NCBI GenBank assembly: GCA_002397465.1
Contig: DHAP01000042.1
Location: forward strand, 852-34,698
Direction of reading: 5' to 3'
Length of the DNA stretch: 33,847 bases
DNA from: Caryophanales bacterium UBA4951
Lineage (GTDB): Bacteria > Bacillota_I > Bacilli_A > RFN20 > CAG-826
In this document: positions 1 to 7,156 of the stretch, one piece after another
Layout of the letters: every line of letters starts with the position of its first letter
How positions within the stretch are numbered: position 1 is the stretch's first letter
Notes under the pieces: generated by a model
What the model saw: the letters and a program-made list of their open reading frames with translations, nothing else
The model's database searches: none
Told to the model about the DNA's origin: nothing
Position numbers and translations under genes: made by a program

Positions 1-1271
1 AATTCTGGAACTCGAATTTCTGGCTCTATTGGCAGACCATGTTCGCTTTCCAACGTTGGAGCAGCGCGCTTGAGATGAAACGTTACATCCAGCGCTATTG
101 CCACCATATCGATGGGCTTCCTGATTTCAGCGCCCTTCGTTTCACCAAGTACAACCAATATGAGAGCATGATTCTCCCTCTTGAGAATTATCTCAGGGCC
201 CATGGGGTCAAATTCGAATTCGGCTTCAATGTCCAAAACGTCATCTTCGATGAGAAGAATGGCAAAAAACTTGCCAAGAAAATCGTTTATCTGACTCCTG
301 ACGGCAAAAAAGAATCCGTTGATTTGCTCGAAGACGATTTGGTCTTCATCACCAACGGATGCTGCACTGACACCACTTGCTATGGCGACCAAAACCACGC
401 CCCAGATCTCAGCAAAGTCAAAAATTGCTCTGGCGAAAGCTGGGATATGTGGAAGAGAATCGCCATCCAAGACGAGAACTTTGGACACCCGGAGAAGTTC
501 TGTGGGGATGTCGAGGCCTCAAACTGGATGAGCGCGACCATCGACACAAGCAACGAGGAAATCATCAAAGCCATGATGAAGATCTGCAAAAGAGATCCCC
601 GTGAAGGCAAGGTGACGACCGGCGGCATCGTGAGCGTCAAAGACAGCCAAGACGGCTGGTTCCTTTCCTGGACGATCAATAGGCAACCTCAGTTTGCCTC
701 ACAGCCAAAAGGCCATGTCTTGGTCTGGGTTTACGGACTTTACACCAACAAACCTGGCAATTACGTCAAAAAGGCCATGAGAGACTGCACGGGCGAGGAG
801 ATTTGCGAAGAGTGGCTTTACCACATTGGCTTCCCAGTCAGCGAGATCAAGGAATATGCCAGCAAAAACTGCAATACGACCACCTCGTTTATGCCTTACA
901 TCAACGCCTTCTTCATGCCGCGCCAAGTCAAGGACCGTCCGCTTGTGGTCCCAGAGGGATCCGTCAACTTCGCCTTCATCGGCCAGTTCGCCGAGACCCC
1001 GAGAGACACCATCTTCACGACCGAATATTCGATCCGCACCGGCATGGAGGCCGTCTATACCCTCATGAACGTGTATAGGGGAGTCCCAGAGACTTGGGGA
1101 AGCGTCTATGACGTCCGCGAGCTCTTGAAAGCCTCATACTACGCGATTGATAAGAAACAGCTGAAAGACCTCAAGATGAAGCCGATCGAAAGATGGGCGC
1201 TCAAGTTCGCCCTTAAGAAGATTAAGGACACGGACGTTGAGAAAGTCGTCAAGGAGTCTGGACTCATCTAA
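1..1271 (+). CDS. ohyA: oleate hydratase, C-terminal part (5' end outside window)
   Basis: Oleate hydratase is an FAD-requiring enzyme that adds water to the cis-9 double bond of unsaturated fatty acids to give 10-hydroxy fatty acids, a common trait of gut and skin Firmicutes. The reading frame is open from base 3 and runs to TAA at 1269–1271. The residues before the first in-frame ATG (base 39) read FWNSNFWLYWQT, a stretch typical of the family, so that ATG is internal and the gene is cut by the window edge. About 423 residues are present; from memory the family is near 560–650, so the N-terminal FAD Gly-rich motif and the catalytic Glu region are missing. Other family-like segments are PKYNQY-type FTKYNQYES, VFITNGCCTDTTCYGD and FAFIGQFAETPRDTIFTTEY. 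It stands alone, with a terminator directly after. Family assignment is firm; substrate is inferred. Confidence 0.93.
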   Translation, partial: FWNSNFWLYWQTMFAFQRWSSALEMKRYIQRYCHHIDGLPDFSALRFTKYNQYESMILPLENYLRAHGVKFEFGFNVQNVIFDEKNGKKLAKKIVYLTPDGKKESVDLLEDDLVFITNGCCTDTTCYGDQNHAPDLSKVKNCSGESWDMWKRIAIQDENFGHPEKFCGDVEASNWMSATIDTSNEEIIKAMMKICKRDPREGKVTTGGIVSVKDSQDGWFLSWTINRQPQFASQPKGHVLVWVYGLYTNKPGNYVKKAMRDCTGEEICEEWLYHIGFPVSEIKEYASKNCNTTTSFMPYINAFFMPRQVKDRPLVVPEGSVNFAFIGQFAETPRDTIFTTEYSIRTGMEAVYTLMNVYRGVPETWGSVYDVRELLKASYYAIDKKQLKDLKMKPIERWALKFALKKIKDTDVEKVVKESGLI

Positions 1272-1277
1272 AACAAA

Positions 1278-1310
1278 AGCTCCCGTCCAATGCGGACGAG
1301 AGCTTTTTTT
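1278..1310. terminator. two-way intrinsic terminator between ohyA and typA
   Basis: AGCTCCCGTCC (1279-) pairs with GGACGAGAGCT through an 11-base stem with one mismatch and a short loop, followed by seven T on the plus strand. On the minus strand the same hairpin is followed by TTTTGTTTT, so it can also end the typA transcript that arrives from the other side. It starts 8 bases after the ohyA stop and lies 31 bases beyond the typA stop. Confidence 0.9.
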
Positions 1311-1340
1311 GTTGGTTGAATCAAACGGAAATCGTTAGGA

Positions 1341-3185
1341 TCAGTCGGCGTTTTCCATCGCCTCAGCGGCAGCCTTCTTATGGGCATCGTATTTCTTGCG
1401 CTCACTGGTGTCAAGGATCCTCTTCCTCATCCTGATGGAATGCGGGGTGATCTCGACCAGCTCATCGAGGTTGACGTAGTCGAGGCAAGCCTCAAGCGTC
1501 ATCTTGCGAGGGGCCTTCAGAACGATCATCAACTCACGGGTGGAGGAACGGACGTTGGTCATAGGTTTGGACATCGTGCAGTTGACGGCTAAGTCAACGG
1601 GGTAGCGGTGCTCGCCGACGATCATGCCTTCGTAGCAGACGTCGCCTGGAACGATGAACATCGTCCCGTGCTCTTCGACTTTCTGCAAGGCATATGAAGT
1701 GGCGCTTCCTTTGTCGGTTGAGACGAGGACGCCGATATTGCGCTCGCCGAGGTCGTGGCTATACATCGGACGGTACTCTTTGTACTCATGGTTGATGATG
1801 CCATATCCCTTGGTCATCGTAAGGAAGTTGCTGACGAATCCGATGAGTCCACGTGAAGGGATCACGTAGACAAGACGGGTGTTGGTTCCGTTGTCGTCCA
1901 TATTGATGAGTTGCGATCCGCGGTTTCCCAAAGTGGTCATGATATCCCCGACGAATTCGTTCGGGACATCGATTTGAAGGTCTTCATATGGCTCACATTT
2001 GACGCCATCGATTGTCTTGATGATGACTTGGGGTTTGCTGACCTCAAGTTCATAGCCTTCTCTACGCATGGTCTCGATGAGAACGCCGAGATGTAACTCA
2101 CCACGTCCGGAAACGATCCAGGTTTCGGCATTTGGCACGCGGCGGAATTTAAGCGAAACGTCACGCTGAGTCTCTTCGAACAAGCGCTCTTCGATGACAC
2201 GGGCGGTGACTTTCTTGCCATCCTGCCCTCTTAAAGGCGAGGAGTTGGTCCCGAATTCCATCTGCAAGGTCGGCTCGTCGACACGAAGCGGTGGCAAAGC
2301 CTCCAACTTCGAGGGATCGCAGACCGTGTCGGAAACGCCGATGTCGCTAAGACCGGCAATGCCACAGATGTCTCCGGCTTCGACTTCGTTCACCTCATCA
2401 CGCTCCATGCCATAGAAGGTATAAAGCTTCATGACTTTGAAGTTCTCGTTTTCGCCATCCGGTTTCACATCGACCATGGAATCGCCGACTTTGATTTTTC
2501 CGCGCCTCACGGTTCCGATGCCGATACGTCCGACGAAATCGTTGTAATCGAGTAGGGCGCTCTGCCACTGGAAAGGACCATTCGGATCGGCCTTTGGGGT
2601 CGGGATGTTTTTGATGATCAGATCGAAAAGGCAATCCATGCCCGGCTTTTGGCTGGCTGGATCGGCTGACATTGAAGAAGTGCCATTCAAAGCGGAGACG
2701 TAGCAGACTGGGAAGTCCAATAAGTCATCGGGGGCTCCTAATTCAATGAAAAGATCGAGGACTTCGTCGACGGCCTTTTTCGGGTTGGCATTTGGACGGT
2801 CGACTTTGTTGATGACGACGATGGGCTTAATGTGGTTCTCAAGGGCGTTTTTTAAGACGAAACGTGTCTGAGGCATCGTTCCTTCGTAGGCGTCCACAAG
2901 CAAAAGGCAGCCATCGACCATGTGCATGATACGCTCGACCTCGCCTCCGAAATCAGCGTGCCCCGGAGTGTCGACGATATTTATTTTCGTTCCTTTGTAG
3001 TGGATGGAAGTGGTCTTGGCCAAGATGGTGATGCCTCTTTCATGTTCCAAAGGGTTGGAATCGAGCATACGGTCTTGGATGGCCTCGTTGGCTCTGAAAG
3101 TGCCGCTTGAGGTCAACAAAGAATTGACGAGGGTGGTCTTCCCGTGGTCAACGTGAGCGATGATCGCAATGTTCCTGATGTCCAT
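1341..3185 (-). CDS. typA: ribosome-associated GTPase TypA/BipA
   Basis: TypA/BipA is a translational GTPase that binds the 70S ribosome and helps ribosome assembly and growth under stress, especially cold. The 614-residue length fits the family. The G motifs are intact: AHVDHGKT (residues 10–17), RGITI (50–54), DTPGH (72–76) and NKVD (126–129). The later part carries EF-G-like domain III/V sequences, such as SGRGELHLGVLIETMRREGYE, and the BipA-type C-terminal domain. The start ATG is preceded by AAAGGAGG (plus positions 3194–3201) at good spacing. A promoter lies at 3219–3247. Downstream it ends at the shared two-way terminator. It is a single-gene unit after glf on the same strand. Confidence 0.98.
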   Translation of the reverse strand: MDIRNIAIIAHVDHGKTTLVNSLLTSSGTFRANEAIQDRMLDSNPLEHERGITILAKTTSIHYKGTKINIVDTPGHADFGGEVERIMHMVDGCLLLVDAYEGTMPQTRFVLKNALENHIKPIVVINKVDRPNANPKKAVDEVLDLFIELGAPDDLLDFPVCYVSALNGTSSMSADPASQKPGMDCLFDLIIKNIPTPKADPNGPFQWQSALLDYNDFVGRIGIGTVRRGKIKVGDSMVDVKPDGENENFKVMKLYTFYGMERDEVNEVEAGDICGIAGLSDIGVSDTVCDPSKLEALPPLRVDEPTLQMEFGTNSSPLRGQDGKKVTARVIEERLFEETQRDVSLKFRRVPNAETWIVSGRGELHLGVLIETMRREGYELEVSKPQVIIKTIDGVKCEPYEDLQIDVPNEFVGDIMTTLGNRGSQLINMDDNGTNTRLVYVIPSRGLIGFVSNFLTMTKGYGIINHEYKEYRPMYSHDLGERNIGVLVSTDKGSATSYALQKVEEHGTMFIVPGDVCYEGMIVGEHRYPVDLAVNCTMSKPMTNVRSSTRELMIVLKAPRKMTLEACLDYVNLDELVEITPHSIRMRKRILDTSERKKYDAHKKAAAEAMENAD

Positions 3186-3218
3186 GGTAAGTTCCTCCTT
3201 TAAAGAAATCCGTGTGAA

Positions 3219-3247
3219 ATCATAGTCTTATACGCGCGTATGCGCAA
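3219..3247 (-). promoter_or_regulatory. typA promoter with a palindrome in the spacer
   Basis: On the minus strand, -35 TTGCGC (3242–3247) and -10 TATGAT (3219–3224) are separated by exactly 17 bases. The spacer contains the perfect 12-base palindrome ATACGCGCGTAT (3230–3241), a possible operator. The predicted leader to the typA ATG is about 27 bases and contains the AGGAGG site. Confidence 0.7.
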
Positions 3248-3264
3248 GAAAAAATAATGAGCCT

Positions 3265-3282
3265 CCCTCTTTAGAAAGAGGG
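3265..3282 (-). terminator. hairpin after glf, weak terminator
   Basis: CCCTCTTT and AAAGAGGG form a perfect 8-base stem with a 2-base spacer just past the glf stop (minus strand). The T-rich tract (TTATTTTTTC) begins about nine bases after the stem instead of at its foot, so efficiency is uncertain. It separates glf from the typA promoter. Confidence 0.5.
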
Positions 3283-3291
3283 GATTAGGTC

Positions 3292-4398
3292 TTATTTAAG
3301 ACGGTCAAAAAGCTTTTTGGCTTCGAGGATGGTGTCGTCCATGTCGAAGTAACGATAGTTGGCAAGGCGCCCCAAGAAAAGGAAACGGGGCGCTAACTTC
3401 AAGGCTTTGTCGGCGTAATTCTTGTAGAGATTGGTATTTCTTTCGTCGTTGAGGGTGTAGTAAGGGATCTTGCCCTCTTGGAAGGTATCCGGGTATTCGT
3501 AAGTGAGGAAAGTCGAGTTTTTGTTCTCACAATAGGGGTCGAATAATTTGGCTTCGTTGATTCTTGTGTAAGGCACCTCACGGGCCGTGAAATTGATGAC
3601 GGGGTTATGCTGGGCGACGTCAACGTCAAGCTTCTTCTTTTCGAAGCGGAGGCTTCGATAGTCCAAATGGCCGTCCTCGAACGAGAAGAACTCATCGATG
3701 CGTCCGGTGTAGACGATGGTTTTGGCCATTGAGTCGAACTTGTTCTTTTCTTTGAGATAATCGGTGTCGTTGACCAAGGTGGCGCCCTTTAGGAGATTGT
3801 CGATCAGAACGCTATAGCCGCCTTTCGGAAGGCCTTGGTAGGTGTCATTGAAGTAGTTGTTGTCATAAGTGAAACGGAGTGGGAGGCGTTTGATGATGGA
3901 CGCCGGAAGATCCTTGCAGTCCCGGCCCCATTGTTTTTCCGTATAACCTTTGATCAGTTTCGTGTAAATGGTGCGGCCCACGAGTTTAAGGGCTTGTTCC
4001 TCAAGGTTCTTGGGCTCCTCGATATGTTCTATTTCGCTCTCTTCCTTGATTTTGGCCATGGCTTCTTCAGGAGTCTTCACGCCCCAAAGCTCATGGAAGG
4101 TATTCATGTTAAATGGAAGATGGTAAAGCTCGTCGTGGTAATTGGCCAAAGGCGAATTGACGAAGGGGTACATCTCACAGTGTTTGTTCACGAATTCCCA
4201 GACGTCCTCATACGATGTATGGAAGATGTGGGGGCCATAGTCATGAAGGATGATGCCATCCTCAACGTGCGTGTAGACGTTTCCGCCGAATTCGTGGCGT
4301 TTCTCAACGACGATGACACTGTGTCCGGAATCAAGAAGCATCCTGGTCAAGGAGGCGCCGGCAAGGCCGCTTCCGACCACTAAAAAATCATAAATCAT
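3292..4398 (-). CDS. glf: UDP-galactopyranose mutase
   Basis: Glf is a flavoenzyme that interconverts UDP-galactopyranose and UDP-galactofuranose, the donor for galactofuranose-containing surface polysaccharides. From the ATG at 4398 the protein has 368 residues, the usual family size, and begins MIYDFLVVGSGLAGAS, the FAD dinucleotide-binding motif at the very N-terminus. Further on are GPHIFHTSYEDVWEFVN, a typical mutase segment, and YTEKQWGRD. The same frame stays open for 89 more codons upstream with very Phe-rich sequence, but this overlaps the divergent gene and adds residues before the FAD motif, so I reject it. There is no SD site; a TGC-GATAAT box ends 6 bases before the ATG, suggesting a leaderless mRNA. 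The nearby flippase-like protein and glycosyltransferase fit a surface-glycan role. Confidence 0.95.
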   Translation of the reverse strand: MIYDFLVVGSGLAGASLTRMLLDSGHSVIVVEKRHEFGGNVYTHVEDGIILHDYGPHIFHTSYEDVWEFVNKHCEMYPFVNSPLANYHDELYHLPFNMNTFHELWGVKTPEEAMAKIKEESEIEHIEEPKNLEEQALKLVGRTIYTKLIKGYTEKQWGRDCKDLPASIIKRLPLRFTYDNNYFNDTYQGLPKGGYSVLIDNLLKGATLVNDTDYLKEKNKFDSMAKTIVYTGRIDEFFSFEDGHLDYRSLRFEKKKLDVDVAQHNPVINFTAREVPYTRINEAKLFDPYCENKNSTFLTYEYPDTFQEGKIPYYTLNDERNTNLYKNYADKALKLAPRFLFLGRLANYRYFDMDDTILEAKKLFDRLK

Positions 4399-4413
4399 GC
4401 TAAGATTATCGCA
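4399..4413 (-). promoter_or_regulatory. extended -10 of glf, leaderless geometry
   Basis: On the minus strand TGC (4411–4413) plus GATAAT (4405–4410) forms an extended -10 box, followed by six bases and then the glf ATG. Transcription would start at or within a base or two of the A of ATG. No convincing -35 is seen, as is common for extended -10 promoters. The same bases read TGCTAAGAT (4398–4406) on the plus strand, pointing at the flippase gene. Confidence 0.55.
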
Positions 4414-4494
4414 TAAGAAAAGCCCAGGCGCTTCTTCAAATGAAGAAATAAAGAAAATTAGCCTTATTTTGATGTGAAAATTCGTTTCGTAAAG

Positions 4495-4539
4495 TAGAAT
4501 AGGTGCGGGACTCGGGGCGTGATAACGCCTAGAAGCGAT
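4495..4539 (+). promoter_or_regulatory. possible promoter and leader hairpin of the flippase gene
   Basis: TAGAAT (4495–4500) is a plausible -10; TTGATG at 4469–4474 is a poor-fit -35 (20-base spacing). The short leader holds the hairpin GGCGT-GATA-ACGCC (4516–4529), ending ten bases before the ATG at 4540, where no SD is seen. An alternative start point is TGCTAAGAT at 4398–4406. Confidence 0.35.
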
Positions 4540-5754
4540 ATGGACAAAGAAGAAAACAAAAAAATAGAAGACAGCAAAGAACAATCTGAAGACGAAAAAC
4601 TTGAGAAAAACCCAGCCGAGGCTGAAACGCCGGCCGAAGTGGCTGAGGACAAAGAAAAAAAGCAAGACGAAACCAATCAGAAACAGTTCTCGAAAAAAAG
4701 CGTGGCCTACAAGGTTGCGTTGTTCCTTTTGATAACCGTCATCGCCTTTTCGATCATTTTCTCGTTCACCGATTTGAATGAGGTATGGGACGCGATCACC
4801 AAGGTTCAGGGAACCAATATGTGGATCGCCGCCGGATGCATCATCGTCTACATGCTCATCTGGCCGCTCTCCCTTGTCTTGATTGCTAGGGTCAAAAAAA
4901 TAAAAGCAACGCCTTTTGATACATATTTAATTGGTGGGACCGAGCATTTCTTCAATGGCGTTACCCCATTTTCGACCGGCGGCCAACCGTTCCAGGTTTA
5001 TGCCTATACGAAAGTTGGCGTCAAGGCGGCCGATTCGACTGGCATGATTTTGATGAATTTCATCGCCTATATGATCGCCACCAACGCCTTTGCCATCGCC
5101 TCTTTGTTCTTCTATGGCGACTTCTCGGTCAATTTCAATTCCTCGACCAAGTGGATCATCATCCTCGGCTTTGTCATGAACTTCCTGACTTTGGCCTTTA
5201 TGATCTGCATGGCCACCTGCAAATGGGTCCGCGATGTCTTCACTGCTGCCCTAAAAGGCCTTTGCAAAGTCAAATGGATAGGCAAGCATCTCACGAAAGC
5301 CATCCCGATGTTCGAGCAATACTGCGACAACGCCCAGTTGGCCGCCAAAGAGGTTTTCTCCCACAAATGGCTTTTCATGTCCGCCGTTTTGATCAAACTC
5401 GTCGACTTGGTCTTCTATTACGCCATTCCGTTCTTCATCTTGAGGGCTTTGGGCGTCCATGTAGAATGGAGCCAAATCTATCTCTTCATCTTGGCTTCCT
5501 CGTTCGCCATCACCACGATGGTTTGGGTTCCTACCCCGGGCGGAACCGGCGGTATTGAAATGGCCTTCACGATGATTTTCTCGGCCTTAGCGGTGGGGGT
5601 CAACGCCTCAGTCGTCAGCGGGGCCATGCTTTTATGGAGGGCTTTGACTTACTATTTCCTCATGCTCTTGAGCTTCCTTGAATACCTTTGGTACAAAGCC
5701 AGGGTCAGAAGAAGAAACAGCAAAGAAAAGAAAGAGGCCTCAGAAGCCAAATGA
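4540..5754 (+). CDS. flippase-like integral membrane protein (LPG synthase TM / UPF0104 family)
   Basis: This 404-residue protein belongs to the polytopic family related to the membrane part of MprF and to AglD. Members are thought to move lipids or support lipid-linked glycan synthesis; the exact substrate is unknown here. Residues 1–50 are a charged, Lys/Glu-rich cytoplasmic segment. Then about eight hydrophobic segments follow, with the family hallmarks TPFSTGGQPFQVYAY in the first half and WVPTPGGTGGIEMAF near the end, and a basic C-terminal tail. An in-frame GTG at 4519 is an alternative start, but it sits inside a hairpin; ATG 4540 is preferred. The stop overlaps the ATG of the glycosyltransferase gene by four bases (ATGA), so the two are probably translated together. 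The context with glf suggests export of a galactose-containing glycan. Confidence 0.82.
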   Translation: MDKEENKKIEDSKEQSEDEKLEKNPAEAETPAEVAEDKEKKQDETNQKQFSKKSVAYKVALFLLITVIAFSIIFSFTDLNEVWDAITKVQGTNMWIAAGCIIVYMLIWPLSLVLIARVKKIKATPFDTYLIGGTEHFFNGVTPFSTGGQPFQVYAYTKVGVKAADSTGMILMNFIAYMIATNAFAIASLFFYGDFSVNFNSSTKWIIILGFVMNFLTLAFMICMATCKWVRDVFTAALKGLCKVKWIGKHLTKAIPMFEQYCDNAQLAAKEVFSHKWLFMSAVLIKLVDLVFYYAIPFFILRALGVHVEWSQIYLFILASSFAITTMVWVPTPGGTGGIEMAFTMIFSALAVGVNASVVSGAMLLWRALTYYFLMLLSFLEYLWYKARVRRRNSKEKKEASEAK

Positions 5755-6572
5755 TCAATGTTTTGCTAAGTGGGAACGCGGGGGTCAAAAAAGGCATCCG
5801 CCTCAATATTTTAAGTGCGCTTGAGCATACGAAAGCCCCGATTCATTTTTATGTTTTCACCATGGATCTCCGTCCTTATGGGGATGGGGAGATGGGCATT
5901 CCTTTGCAAGAAGAGGATTTCGCGCCGTTGTTTTCTTTACTCAAAGAGACAAATCCAGAAAACGAACTCAGCCTGATAGACGTAAGCAAGGATTTCATTG
6001 AGGCGTTCGATGACACTCCGAACCGCCATCCTAAATATTCGCCATACACTTTGATAAGGCTGTTCTCAGACCGTTACATCGATGGCGACAAGCTCATTTA
6101 CCTAGACGCCGACACGATGGTGAACAATTCGCTTGAGGAGTTTGCCAAGATTGACATCGAAGGCAAGGAACTGGCGATATGTCTCGACTACATGGGCCGT
6201 TTTTGGATTAGGAAAGACTATTTCAACGCCGGTGTCATCTACTTCAATTTGAAGGAATGCCGGAAGAGCGGTCTTTTGGAGCGCTCGATAAAACTCCTCC
6301 AAGAAAAGAAACTGTATTTCGCCGATCAAAGCGCCCTCTATCAATGTTCGAGCCAAAGGGTCTACATGCCGATGGACTACAATGAGCAAAGAAGCGTCAA
6401 GAAGACGACCGTCATCAAACACTTCTGCAAAGGCGTCGTCTATTTCCCTCTATTCAAGATTTATAACGTCAAGCAGTGGGAAGTCTCAAAGGTCCATTCC
6501 TTTCTCAAAATGCACGATTTCGACGACGTCTACGCCAAATATGAGAAATTATTCGGCGAAAAGCTTTCCTGA
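5751..6572 (+). CDS. glycosyltransferase family 8 protein
   Basis: GT8 enzymes are retaining transferases that use UDP-glucose, UDP-galactose or related donors; bacterial members often act on lipopolysaccharide or surface glycans. The 273-residue protein starts MINVLLSGNAGVKKG and shows the metal/nucleotide DxD motif in LIYLDADTMV (near residue 120), then FNAGVIYFNL and ADQSALYQ, all in the expected GT8 order. It lacks signal peptide and membrane segments, so it is cytoplasmic or peripheral. The start at ATG 5751 overlaps the flippase stop (ATGA); a longer in-frame reading from 5688 would run 66 bases into the flippase gene with Lys/Gln/Arg-rich sequence and is rejected. Acceptor unknown. No strong terminator follows before the rpsO promoter. 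Confidence 0.85.
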   Translation: MINVLLSGNAGVKKGIRLNILSALEHTKAPIHFYVFTMDLRPYGDGEMGIPLQEEDFAPLFSLLKETNPENELSLIDVSKDFIEAFDDTPNRHPKYSPYTLIRLFSDRYIDGDKLIYLDADTMVNNSLEEFAKIDIEGKELAICLDYMGRFWIRKDYFNAGVIYFNLKECRKSGLLERSIKLLQEKKLYFADQSALYQCSSQRVYMPMDYNEQRSVKKTTVIKHFCKGVVYFPLFKIYNVKQWEVSKVHSFLKMHDFDDVYAKYEKLFGEKLS

Positions 6573-6584
6573 GGTTGTTTCTTC

Positions 6585-6614
6585 TTGCCTAGGCTAGCCT
6601 TTTGGCATATAGTC
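6585..6614 (+). promoter_or_regulatory. rpsO promoter
   Basis: -35 TTGCCT (6585–6590), 18-base spacer, -10 TATAGT (6609–6614). The spacer begins with the perfect 10-base palindrome AGGCTAGCCT (6591–6600), a possible regulator site. The predicted leader before the rpsO ATG is about 78 bases. Confidence 0.6.
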
Positions 6615-6617
6615 TTC

Positions 6618-6672
6618 CTTGCGACGTGACTACGTCAAGGCCGTACTCCATGACCTGGCAATGTCACCGCCG
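6618..6672 (+). promoter_or_regulatory. structured rpsO leader, possible S15 autoregulatory element
   Basis: The leader can form a hairpin CCTT-(GC bulge)-GACGT-GACT-ACGTC-AAGG (6618–6641) and then a weaker one with TGAC (6652–6655) pairing to GTCA (6663–6666), upstream of the SD site AAAGGAG (6686–6692). Ribosomal protein S15 controls its own mRNA through varied leader folds in several bacterial groups, so this is a reasonable candidate. No known consensus was matched. Confidence 0.4.
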
Positions 6673-6699
6673 TGAACGAAAAAAGAAAGGAGAATTACT

Positions 6700-6969
6700 A
6701 TGGCTTTGAAAAAAGAAGAGATCAACGTCATCGTGAAGAAGTATGGCAAGAACGAGAAAGACACCGGCAGCGCCGAGGTCCAGATCGCCTTACTCTCCAA
6801 ACGTATCGCTGAGCTCACTGAGCACCTTAAGAGCAATGGCGAAGACGCCAATGCCCGCAGAAGCTTGCTCATCCTCGTCGGAAAAAGACACAGCTTGCTA
6901 GATTATCTAGCCGCGAGCGATCACGCCCGTTACGAAAAGCTTATCGCCACTCTTGGCATCCGCAAATAA
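6700..6969 (+). CDS. rpsO: 30S ribosomal protein S15
   Basis: S15 is a primary 16S rRNA-binding protein of the small subunit platform and joins bridge B4 with the 50S subunit. The 89-residue length is exactly typical. The conserved stretches are DTGSAEVQIALLSKRI (residues 20–35), TEHLKSNGEDANARRSLL and GKRHSLLDYL, with the usual four-helix pattern and a short basic C-terminus. An AAAGGAG site lies eight bases before the ATG. It is followed by a strong terminator, and pnp is the next gene, the classic rpsO–pnp pairing seen in many bacteria. Here the two are split by a 326-base gap with its own transcript. Confidence 0.98.
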   Translation: MALKKEEINVIVKKYGKNEKDTGSAEVQIALLSKRIAELTEHLKSNGEDANARRSLLILVGKRHSLLDYLAASDHARYEKLIATLGIRK

Positions 6970-6988
6970 GGTTCTGAAAAATTATGAA

Positions 6989-7013
6989 AGCGCTGAAATT
7001 CAGCGCTTTTTTT
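6989..7013 (+). terminator. rpsO terminator
   Basis: Perfect 9-base inverted repeat AGCGCTGAA (6989–6997) and TTCAGCGCT (6999–7007) followed by seven T. Begins 19 bases after the rpsO stop. Confidence 0.92.
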
Positions 7014-7020
7014 GTGAAAA

Positions 7021-7048
7021 TACCGAAATAGTTCATATCGGTAACTAT
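7021..7048. repeat. interleaved inverted repeats (operator or H-type pseudoknot)
   Basis: TACCGA (7021–7026) is complementary to TCGGTA (7038–7043), and ATAGT (7028–7032) to ACTAT (7044–7048). The arms interleave in the order 1-2-1'-2', which as RNA would be an H-type pseudoknot and as DNA two overlapping dyads. It lies just after the rpsO terminator, in a stretch (7014–7123) with no coding signal. Confidence 0.4.
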
Positions 7049-7123
7049 CAAAATATTCGACAAAATGTGAGTTTTTGTTATATTATTTAGATATCTTTGA
7101 TTGTAAAAACATGAAACTTAGGA

Positions 7124-7152
7124 TTGACGGACTAAGCCAAAGTTACTATTCT
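7124..7152 (+). promoter_or_regulatory. strong promoter of the small transcript between rpsO and pnp
   Basis: -35 TTGACG (7124–7129; five of six consensus bases), exactly 17-base spacer, -10 TATTCT (7147–7152). Predicted start near 7158–7160. Confidence 0.75.
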
Positions 7153-7156
7153 AGAC

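Noticed and set aside
3835..4383. 182-codon plus-strand ORF opposite glf
   Set aside because: Lies wholly inside the well supported glf gene on the other strand; no SD and no recognisable domain.
4399..4665. Phe-rich N-terminal extension of glf in the open frame
   Set aside because: It precedes the FAD motif that normally begins Glf, overlaps the divergent flippase gene, and gives low-complexity hydrophobic sequence antisense to a Lys/Glu-rich coding region.
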